Source of the DNA: Closterium sp. NIES-65 | Taxonomy: Eukaryota > Streptophyta > Zygnematophyceae > Desmidiales > Closteriaceae | Assembly (NCBI GenBank): GCA_948144175.1 | Contig: CANXME010002192.1 | Location: forward strand, 1,612,001 to 1,676,000 | Direction of reading: 5' to 3' | DNA length: 64,000 bases | Shown: one piece after another, positions 23,490-33,500 of the stretch | How positions within the stretch are numbered: the stretch's first letter is position 1 | How the letters are laid out: each line of letters opens with the position of its first letter | Notes under the pieces: model-generated | Database searches by the model: none | What the model was told of the DNA's origin: nothing | The model's input: only the letters and a program-made list of their open reading frames with translations | Position numbers and translations under genes: made by a program

Positions 23490-24900
23490 GACGGCAGGTG
23501 AGAAAGAGGGGTGGCGGGAGGGAGAGACGAAGACAGGGCAGGCAGGCGGGAAGCAAGGCAGTCAGGAAACGGGCAGGGAAGGAAACAAGGCAGTCAGGAA
23601 ACGGGCAGGGAGGGAAGTAAGGCAGTCAGGGGAACGAGAGAAGAGAGGGAGGCAGAGAGGGGTGCAGCGACGGGAGAGAAAGGATTACCCGACTGGAGAG
23701 AGAACACGCGCACGAAAACAGCACCAGCGAGGGGGGCTAGTGGTACGTTGAAATTTCGGGGATTACCTACGGCAGTGATAGGCGCGGCTCGGGATCTCGA
23801 GGAGCGTTGACCATCGCGTTGACTTTCACGGGAATCACTCATCGTGCGTGCCTCAAAACACCCACGAGGTACTATCGGAGGTCACAACAGCAACTCAACA
23901 GCGGTAGTAGCGCGGCGCGGCAAGTCGACTCCCTCGAACAAATTACTACTGCGAGGTCTCTTCGAATGAAACCTCAACTCAAGTTGATCACATAAGAAGA
24001 GCGACGGTCACAAGTAGTACCTCTAAACTGTGTGACTCCTCTTACGCCCGTCAAGTTGAAACCTCTGAGCTGAAAGTCAGCCGGGTGCTCTTTTGAGGCG
24101 CCTAAAAAATCTGCGGCGGCGCGTGCGTTCCTCTACTGAATGAAATCCCGCCAGAATCTCAAATGTCGCTGTCTGGAAGTGGAAATAAGCGACAATCGAG
24201 AATGCTCGCAAGGGGTGTACATTCTAGTAATACGTTGCAGGTTCAGTCGAGCTACACGGTACCAGCAGCTTACTTGCGACGAGCATGCGAGCTCCACAGC
24301 GAAGGTCGCATGTCGCCGTCGCCACCGTGAGGTCGCATGGCGTCGCATTCTGTCGCAGGAATCCAGAGATGGATTTGCTAGCTCACGGAGCATTGTGACT
24401 TGTGCCCGTCCACTGGGAAGGTGAGGGCCGCTCGTCGCACTATGCATTGCACAAGGCGCATACGTGTTCGCAAAATTAGGTTAAAGTATGGTATCACGGA
24501 AAACGCCTCCCCAAGCAGCGGTGAGGTCGCTGCGCGCGGCGACCCACCGTTCCAGCTGCACACGGCGGGAATTCTCGAGACGACCCGTAACGCAAAGCGC
24601 GCCGGAAATGGTACTCCGAACCGCACTTAGAGGAAGCAGTGGCGTTACTAGTTACTGGTGCTGTAAGTCTAGTACATCTGCAACGCTTCGCCAGCATGTT
24701 TCTTGCCTCACGCAAGGCTGTCGCGCCGCGAGGTATGCTGTCGCGACACGCAATTCCAATAAGATCCACAATCCTACCCTCAATACCCAATATGCGGCCG
24801 CTAGTCCCGTTTGTGAGACGGAAAATTCCACGTAATAGAGTCAGTACTGTAGCTGTGCGCGTGCTGTTGTGCGAATACTGTGCCGTCATTCACGGATGGT
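23490..24900. other. Stretch with no recognised gene
   Basis: Contains purine-rich GGGCAGGGAAGGAAAC-type repeats (23560-23640), one palindrome (24091-24108) and only short unconvincing ORFs on both strands. It may include the 5' end of gene X, which I could not place. Confidence 0.45.
24091..24108. repeat. Palindrome, core GCGC
   Basis: TTTTGAG GCGC CTAAAAA, one mismatched pair. No flanking duplication noticed. Confidence 0.85.
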
Positions 24901-24924
24901 TACATAACTGCCGCTATAGCATCG

Positions 24925-25085
24925 GTGGATCGATATGACAGCCATACGTTCGGTGGGTTTACGCTACAGTAACGATAGACCAGCCATAGCCTCACTGGAA
25001 GTTGCTGGATCGATATGCCAGCCATGATACGCTACAGTAAGATAGAACAGCCATAGGTTCGGTGGGTTTAGATGGATAGGACAAG
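24925..25085. repeat. Imperfect tandem duplication
   Basis: Two units of roughly 85-100 bp share GGATCGATATG, CAGCCAT, ACGCTACAGTAA and TTCGGTGGGTTTA. A further short partial copy of the CAGCCATAG motif follows to about 25145. Confidence 0.75.
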
Positions 25086-25235
25086 CACAGGCTTTTGGGA
25101 TATGAATCTATGCTTGACAGCCATAGCCTCGCTGACAGCCATAGGCGCGCGTCGCTTTCCAGCCTAGCCAGCGATCGCACAACCTCTGCCGCACGAGGCG
25201 GGTTGTGTCAGAACTTGTGTCGCAATGGTGAGTGG

Positions 25236-25889
25236 CGAGATTTGCTCCAAACCCTTGTTTGGGGATTCGTTGCTGCACACGTGGCTACCGTTTGCTCGAG
25301 TGGTTCTCATATTCAGTGATAATTGCTCGAGTGGCCTCGCCTGTGGATTCTCAACGTCTTTTTTTTAGAATGAACATTACCCTTCAGGGGTATCTATTCT
25401 CGAAACTTCTGTATTGGTTATTGCGCGATCTTTTATATCCGAAATTTATGTTCGTGACCCTATATGACCGCCCCTGATTGGACGCTCATATAATCGACCA
25501 ATCCTGCGCGGCCATTAATGGTCGCGCGCATCATATTTTAATGCCCGATCATATATTTCCGCAGTTATAAACTGCAATGCCCTTAATGACCACGCATGAT
25601 TGGTCAATTATATGCGCGGTGCCTTTTTTTGAATTGCGCGTCCAATCAGGCGCGGTCATATAGGGTCACGAACATAGATTTTGGATACTGAAGATCGCGC
25701 AGTAACCAGTACAGAAGTTTCGGGGATAGAAACCCGTTTAGGGTAATGTGAAGGGTTAAAAAAAGCCAATGGGAATCCCCTGGCAAGGCCACTCGAGCAA
25801 TTATCACTGAATTTGAGAACCACGCGAGCAAACGGTGGCCACGTGGGCAACGCTGAATCTTCAAACAAGGGTTTGGAGCAATTCTCTCG
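25236..25889. mobile_element. Fold-back/MITE-like DNA element with about 230-bp inverted repeats
   Basis: The left arm (about 25236-25480) reappears reverse-complemented at about 25645-25889. Both arms begin GCTCCAAACCCTTGTTTG at their outer ends and share GTTTGCTCG, ATTCAGTGATAATTGCTCGA, CGAAACTTCTGTA and TTCGTGACCCTATATGACCG. The AT-rich centre (about 25480-25645) holds shorter inverted motifs (ATTGGTC, GCGCG). No transposase. Arm identity looks near 80%, so it is old. I could not fix a target duplication. Confidence 0.85.
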
Positions 25890-26075
25890 TGGGTGGCTCT
25901 TGTGCCTCCAGCACCCGTGATGGCGGGCGCATCGCGGGTGCAACGATGTGAAGGATTCTTGTGGTCTGGCGAAATCTCGTTGCAATTCGTTAAGCATGTG
26001 GATATAGTATATCCAAAATCTTTTGCCGATATAATATACCTGTAAAGCCCTTGCTGTCAGCTGATCAAACTATTT

Positions 26076-26357
26076 TCAATCCGCAGTGTTTCCAGCCATT
26101 GTCTCTGTATTGTAACATGGGATGAGTTCAGAGGACATGCATAAATAATTGCTTCTTGGTATGTGCCCAAATTTCTGTAGGTTTTCATAAACGGCATTCC
26201 TAGGTGTAAAGGTGTCTGGGAGCAAGTACTCAATTATGTGTACAAGTAGGGAAATGATGGCGTTAGTGACTCCAAACATAGTAACGAAGAAGGTGGGAGG
26301 AAGCACTGGATACAAGGAGAGGGACCCATGAAGGGAATGGTAATTAACACTGCGCAT
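26076..26357 (-). CDS. Unidentified ORF, 93 aa
   Basis: Minus-strand ORF with a plausible globular composition (FFVTMFGVTNAIISLLVHII, then TFTPRNAVYENLQKFGHIP). No family recognised. It lies directly downstream of the ORF at 26385-26783 on the same strand; whether the two belong together is unknown. It could be the remnant of a transposon protein. Confidence 0.35.
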   Translation of the reverse strand: MRSVNYHSLHGSLSLYPVLPPTFFVTMFGVTNAIISLLVHIIEYLLPDTFTPRNAVYENLQKFGHIPRSNYLCMSSELIPCYNTETMAGNTAD

Positions 26358-26384
26358 GGCAAGAATTCTATCCTTGAACCAACT

Positions 26385-26783
26385 CTACTCTTCTGGAGTC
26401 AAAGTTAACTTGTCGTTGACCTTGTTCTTGGTGCCGACTGTGAACTCATGCTCAATGAGTGCAATACCTTCAAATGGATTTTGTGATAAATCATCCACGT
26501 TCATTTGTTTCTCAGGCTCCTCTTCCACGTCTGCTTGGAAATCTGATCCGACAAGAGTACGAATGCCATCGTAGTATGTACCAAACCGCGATGGAGCGAA
26601 CTTTATTCGCTTGCTGATGCGTGTGGCTGCAGCATGCGGCTCTCGGCTTCGGCAGGAACTTACTCCATCATCCTTGACCCACATTCTTCTTCTTTTCCGC
26701 TTTGGCTTCTTGTCCTTGTCTTCTTCACTTTTTATGGCTGAGCATCGGTCCATGGGCTGTGAAAGACTAGTAGCGGCGTCCAT
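26385..26783 (-). CDS. Unidentified basic ORF with nuclear-localisation-like run, 132 aa
   Basis: The minus-strand ORF opens with ATG at 26783. Residues about 25-35 read KKPKRKRRRMWVK, a strong nuclear-localisation-type cluster. It then reads RFGTYYDGIRTLVGSDFQADVEEE and TKNKVNDKLTLTPEE. Base composition is lower in GC than the neighbouring genes. No domain recognised; it could be a transposon-derived or a host nuclear protein fragment. Confidence 0.4.
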   Translation of the reverse strand: MDAATSLSQPMDRCSAIKSEEDKDKKPKRKRRRMWVKDDGVSSCRSREPHAAATRISKRIKFAPSRFGTYYDGIRTLVGSDFQADVEEEPEKQMNVDDLSQNPFEGIALIEHEFTVGTKNKVNDKLTLTPEE

Positions 26784-26924
26784 TATAAGAACCGATGTGA
26801 AGCGTGTTGCTCACTCTCTGAACACAGTAAACACGAATGCGAGAAAGTCCGGAAGGCGGGAAGCAAGAAAATCAATGCCAGCTATTTCCGCAAGCTTCTG
26901 CTTGAATGTGCTGGAAACAGTGGG

Positions 26925-27075
26925 ATGGGAAAAGCGGGATGACGTATATTCTCTGACGTACGATGGGAAAAGCAGGAACGGCGTATTCTAGGAAGTGAAA
27001 TGGGAAATGCAGGAATCGCGTATTTTAGGGAGTCAAATGGGAAAGCAGGACTAGCGTATTTCTGAAGTAGAGGAA
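26925..27075. repeat. Degenerate 40-bp tandem repeats, four copies
   Basis: Units share (A)TGGGAAA(A)GCAGGA, GCGTATT and a GAAGT/GAGTC spacer, decaying from left to right. Confidence 0.75.
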
Positions 27076-27563
27076 TGAGTGAAAAAACAAGTGACGAGAT
27101 AGTGGTTCTGTGCGATGGCATGTGCAGTCAGGCCGTGGCTTGTGCTGGGGTCGTTTCGCGAGCGGGGCGAACATACTGACGACTCGTAACACACAAGAAC
27201 TTGTTTCGTGCAAATGTAATCAGCGGCCAGCAGCAAGGCGAAATCATCGACCCTGCTATCCGACCGTACAGACCTGTCTTTTTTCACCATCAGATTTCGC
27301 AGCAACCGAACCAAACCGCAACTTAGCCCATTGAAACTGCACAAATCTCGAGGTTCAAAGAGCCTGCTGTACTTTCACATGATCCTATCCCAAGCACTCA
27401 GTTTCTGCATCTTCGTAATTTCTGGGAGGTTATGTTCCTTCTCCGCAGCTCGCAATCCACGACACTAGCCTAAGAGCGTGTATTTGAACCGGTCTTCGTT
27501 CCTCTCATCTCGGTCACCGCCGCCGTTTGTTCCAGTCGGTAACGTTCACCGGCGCTGCGAATC

Positions 27564-30500
27564 ATGACGAAGCGCACCCTCGAGCTTGTCGTGCCCGTGG
27601 CTCCCCAGCATCGCCTGGACGAGGTGGCCGTGCTGAGCTACCTCAAGCAGCACGTCAGGAACGTGCCGGCGAACACCGACGCGCTGAAGATATCGCAGGC
27701 GAGCCATCCATTTTCTTTGTCGAATTCGATTACGCAATTTCTCACAGGAGCTTGTATTAACAATCTAAAATTCTCGAGTGATTTTTCGCCGCGGTGAAAG
27801 AACAAGGTATTCGCGTTCCATTCGACTTCCCACCATGATCGTTCGTCCTTCCTGCGCTTCCCATCCAGTCAGATAAGCGCAGTCGTTACCACTGTCTCAT
27901 GTGTGCATCATTTTCCTCTCCGTCCTCTCTCTTTCTCTCCGCATCGCAGTTCGGCCATGGTCAGTCCAACCCCACTTACCTCCTGGAAGTGTCTTCCGCT
28001 CATCATGGCTCCCAGCCCGCCAGATTCGTGCTCCGAAAGAAACCCCCTGGTCACCTGCTCAAGTCCGCCCACGCCGTGGAGCGAGAATTCCAGGTAACCA
28101 TAACCTGCTGCAGCAATTGATTGTTCACAAAGCTATCACTCCATCAGCTCTCATGCTCCAAAGAAACTGCTGAATCACTTGCTCAAGTTCACGCAGGTCG
28201 TGGAGCGAGAATCCCAGGGTAGCAAGAGGCCGAAGTTCTCCTTGTGCTATGCTTTGACCCACCAAGGTTGTGCTTTGAGCGAAACCTTTTCGCGAGGAAA
28301 TGTGAGGAGGGAAACGAGTCAAAGGTGAAAGCGCAAGTCACGCAGAGTGCCATTAAGCCAAGCATTTGCTTGTCTCTATACCGGTCTCTCTTCCTTGGTA
28401 CCCCCAAAATGCCTGCTAATCACCACTCAAATTCAACCCACCGGCACTCCCCATCGCCCCAGGTGCTGGCAGCGCTGGGCTCACAGGCTGGAGGGGCAAC
28501 TGTGCCCGTGCCAGCAGTGCACGCCCTCTGCACCGACCCCTCTGTTATCGGCACGCCCTTTTACATCATGGACTTCGTCCCTGGTCGCATCTTCACCAAC
28601 CCTCGCCTCCCTGTGAGCCCCTCGCCTCCCTGTGAGCCCCTCGCCTGTTACTGTCAGCTGCATTTCTCCTGGTTTTTGTGCCTTCCCGTATACAGTGGTC
28701 ATGGTTTCCGACAGTGGTTTAGTTTCACTTGGTTTAATGCTTCCATCTAATAGTGATTGATTTCAGCTCCTGTTTGATCGCTAAGGCACTCTTTCCTTGC
28801 TGGATCTCACTTCCGTCCTTCTTCCCCATCCACCCAACCAGGATCTACCACCTGCCGCCCGGACGCAGATCTACACCGCCATGGCCGGCACCCTTGCCGC
28901 CCTGCACTCCGCCCGCCTGCCCCAGCTACAAAAAGATGGGTTCGGCCGCCCGGACAGCTACTGCCGGCGGCAAGTGGAGCGGTGGGCAAAGCAGTACGAG
29001 GCATCAATGAAATCCATAGGGGAGGAATTTAGGGAGGAGGATGGGAGGATGAGGGGGCTGATTGCGTGGCTGAGGGAGAATGTGCCCGGGGAAGATGCAG
29101 AAGCAGAGGGGGTGATGCGAGGCGTGGTGCATGGGGACTTTCGGCTCGATAACCTCGTGTTTCACCCCACTGAGGTGCGGCAAAGCAGTACGAGGCATCA
29201 GTGAAATCCATAGGGGAAGAGTTTAGGGAGGAGGATGGGAGAATGAGGGGGCTGATTGCATGGCTGAGTCGGAATGTGCGTGGGGAGGATGCAGCAGCGG
29301 AGGGGTTGATGAGGGGCTTGGTGCATGGGGATCTTCGGCTCGATAACCTCGTGTTCCACCCCACTGAGGTGTGCGCACTTGAGTCTTGGCTTATGTCACA
29401 AAAGAAAGGAATCAGTGTTTTCTTCTTCTTGCCTGCGTGTGGAGAACCGTGTGTGGCTTGCATTGCTTACTATTAGGGCCCTCTTCTTGTTTTTGCCACC
29501 TTGTGCCCACTTTCTCATGCTCGTTGTGGGATTTCTCTGCTTGGTTGGCAGCCGCGAGTGGTGGCAGTACTGGACTGGGAGCTCTCGACCCTGGGAAACC
29601 AGATGTCTGACGTCGCGTACTGCTGCCTCGTAAGTGATTAACCTCGAGCCGACTTCTGAGAATTCTCCCGAGTGACTTCCATATAGCCCTGAATCTACTT
29701 AGCAACCAGATGTCTGAGGTCGCGTACTGCTTCTTGGTGACTTTGGAAATTAGATGTCCCAGGGGGCGTGCTGCTGTCTGGTAGGTGGTAAATGAGGTTG
29801 GCTTGCCACGCGTTCCAAAAAACGATAACTTCACCTGTACCTACCTACCTACCACCTGCTGCTGTCTTGGTATGACTTTTGAGAATTCTCAAAAGTCATA
29901 CCAACTTCAGCTGTACCTACGTACCTACCACCTGCTGCTGTCTCAGCCATGCCCATGCTTCCCTTTCTCTGCCTGGTGCTCCTCCTTTCACTCAAATTCT
30001 CCCGTCTATCTTCTCCCTTCTCCCTTCTCCTTCTCCCTTCTGCCTTCAACCTAGGCCCGCCCATCCCCATGCCCCCAGCCATACCATCTGCCGCCATCTC
30101 AGCCTGGGAGCCATGCTGCCATCCCTGGACATCACCCAACTGCCCGTGCGCCTCCCTTCCTTCACACCCAGCTTCTCCCTTCTTCCTTCCTCTCTCCAAC
30201 ACCCCACCCACGCATGCCCCAGCCATACCACCTGCCGCCATCCCAGCCGGGGGCCATGCTGCCATCCCTAGGCATCACCCAACTGCCCGGTGGGCCTCCA
30301 GCAGGATCTCTGCCCGGTGGGCCTCCAGCAGGATCCCTGCCCGCTGGCATCCCCTCTGAGGCGCAGTTCGTGCGCGCATACTGCCACGAGATACAGCGCC
30401 TGCAGGTGAGCTGGCTGTGCGTGCTCGGTTTTGTGTGTGGCAATGCAGCCATTGCAGCGGGAGGGGAGCCACGCTGCCGTCTCTCTCTCGGCATCACCCA

Positions 30501-33500
30501 GCTAGCTGCCCGAGGCACCACCAGCAGGATCCCTGCCCTGCCCGCTCGCACCCCCTCCGAGGCACAGTTTGTGCGCGCCTACTGCCACAAGATACAGCGC
30601 CTGCAGGTGTGCTGTGCTTGCTCGTGCTTGCTGTATGGGAGGCTGGCTGGCTGCCATGCCTTGCACTGCCGCATGGTATTCCTCTCCCTTCCCTCCGAGG
30701 CACAGTCCGTGCATGCTTACTGCGATAAGAGGAGTCAGAGGAGGGAGAGGAGGCAGAGGAGGATGAGGAGGCAGATGGGGCGCAGAGGATTTGAATGTTG
30801 TCAATTGATGCTTTTCTGCTCTCGCTCCCTCAAACGGTGCTTTGTGTTATATCGGCCATAGTTACATGCAAATGAGCAAGAACAATCTGACAGCTACATG
30901 CTTTTCTGCTCTCGCTCCTTCTGTTTCTGTTGCGTGCAGGGCGTCAGCCTATGGCCCGGTGACACATGGCGCTTCTACGTGGCCCTTTCGCTGTTCCGCG
31001 GCGCTGCTATCTTCACGGGGATTTACCAACGAGCACTGCAGGTAGTGCACGGTATTGTAAGCTGTGCAGGCAAAGCACTGCAGGTAGTGCACGGTATTGT
31101 AAGCTGTGCAGGCAAAGCACTGCAGGTATTGACGCATGGTAGTACCAACCAAGCATGGCAGGTACTGGAAGTATATGCATGGTACTGCAAGGAGTGTGGC
31201 ACAGGTGGTGGATTGAGTGCTTGGAGGTGCTCCAGGTAGAGCAGTGCAGGTAGAGCAGTGCAGGTACTGCACGGTCGAGGTGTGGTACGGGTGGTGGAAC
31301 GAGCGCTGGAAGATACTGCAGGCCCGTGCATATGCTCCCTAGTGCACCAGTGCAGTGCCCTTTTGAGGCGCCTCAAAAGCAGTGCAGTGCCCTGTTACAT
31401 GCGCACGACTCACCATTCCATCCCCTGCTCTTCTGCCCCCTGCTCTCCCCTCCTTCCTCCTCAGGGCAGGCGGGCTCTCAGGTGGCTGGGCTCATAGCAT
31501 GCGCCCTGCACTGCACTGCACGTGCTGCACTCTCACTCCCATTCACCTCACACCCTCTTCCCTCATTTCCCTGAGTGACGATGCATATTCCCTCCCTCCC
31601 TATCTTCATCCCCCATCAGGGCAATGCATCCTCCAGCAGGGCAGGCCAGGCCGGCCGTCAGGTGGCGGGTCTGATAGCATGCGCCCTGCACGTGGTGCAC
31701 TCGCCCCCCTCCATTCCTGCCCGACCACCACAAGGCAGCAGCAGCATCAGTGGTTCAAGCGGCGCAGTGGGTATTGCAGGGGGTTGGGATGGATCCAGTG
31801 CGGTTCCAGCATCGCCATCCCATCCTGTGGGGCTGGCGCCCAGCCCGCGAGCCGAGGCACTGAGGAGGCGAGTGGCGGAGTTTGTAACGCAAGAGGTGTT
31901 GCCTATAGAGGGGATATTGGAGGAACATGCAGTGGGGGAGGCACGGTGGACTATTCACCCCCTGGTGGAGCAACTGAAGGGGAAGGCCAAGCAGGCTGGG
32001 CTCTGGAACCTGTGGATTCCCGCTCTGGTGAGTCGACGGCTTGTTACAACACATATGACGTGATGCGGATGCTTGTTTAGGGGATGAAGACAAGACGTGA
32101 GAGGTCGCAGAACTGCTGTTGCTCGCACTTGTGCACAATCAGTTGCCTGTTGCATGTTGAACATAGAGTCATAGGCTACGACACTCATGCGTGCAAGGAT
32201 AGACATCAACCCCCTTCCCCCACTCCACCCCACTTTCCACCGTCCCCTGAACAACTTCAAGGCCTCTCAGACTGCACAACTGACATCAACCCCCTTCAAC
32301 TCAATTCTTCCTCTCCTTCGCCGCCCTCCGCCCTCCCCCTCCTCCCCCCGCCCTCCCTCCTCCGCCCTCCCCCCTCCGCTCCCTGCCCTCCCTCCTCCGC
32401 CCTCCTCCCTCCGCTCCCTGCCCTCCCTCCCCCGCCCTCCCCCTCTCTTATGTCAGGATGCGGGAGTGCCAGTGACGCCTGTCCTTGGGGAGTGTCAGAG
32501 CCGGGGGCTGCTGGGGGCGGGGCTGTCGAATCTGGACTATGCGCACGTGTGCAAGGAGATGGGCAAGAGCGTGTGGGCGCCTGAGCTCTTCAACTGCTCT
32601 GCGCCCGACACCGGCAACATGGAGGTGGGATGAAGGGTTTGAGGGTGGTAAAATGCGGTACTGCACAGTGGGATGCGGTTTAGTGTGGTGGAATGCGGTT
32701 CAGTGCGGTGGGACAGGGTTCTGCTGCTGGGGGCGGGGCTGTCGAATCTGGACTATGCGCACGTGTGCAAGGAGATGGGCAAGAGCGAGTGGGCGCCTGA
32801 GCTCTTCAACTGCTCTGCGCCAGACACAGGCAACATGGAGGTGGGATGGGAACTGAGGTGAACCTGCTTTTGGCTTGTTGACCATCTCGATCTGTTATTC
32901 CATTGCAACACCCCACTCGTTTCACCTGTCGTAGGCGTGCATCAAACGGTGTCGTGTTGCAACGAGTGAAACGTTATTCTGCTGAGCCAACTGTCCCCTT
33001 CCTCCCGCCTACAACCAGGTTCTCTTGCGCTACGGCAACGAGCAGCAGCAGCGGGAGTGGCTGGTGCCTCTGCTGGAGGGCAAGATCCGTTCGTGCTTCG
33101 CCATGACAGAGCCACGAGTGGCATCCAGCGATGCCACCAACATCGAGGCTCGGATAGAAAGGTGGGGATAGAAAGGTGGGGATAGAAAGGTGGGGATAGA
33201 AAGGTGGGGATAGAGAGGTGGGGATAGAGAGGTGGGGATAGAGAGGTGCAGACACACGTGTCAAGTGTTGGATGGGCAGTTGTGCTTGAGATTTGACTCA
33301 AAAAGAAGTGCGGGCAGAGTGTGCACCGTTCAACCTCTTGCTGATTTCCACTGAAACACCCTGTCGTCTTCCTTCCACTTCACCACGCTGTCTTCTTCCC
33401 CATACAGTGCGGGCGACCACTACATCCTACACGGCCACAAGTGGTGGGCCAGTGGCGCCAGCGACCCGCGCTGCAAAGTGGCAATCTTCATGGGCAAGCA

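Noticed and set aside
22353-23501. Long plus-strand ORF of Gln/Thr/Glu/Asn repeats, and minus-strand Cys/Phe/Leu ORFs of up to 614 codons over the same array
   Set aside because: They are products of the 25-bp minisatellite, open in several frames on both strands; no conserved flanks.
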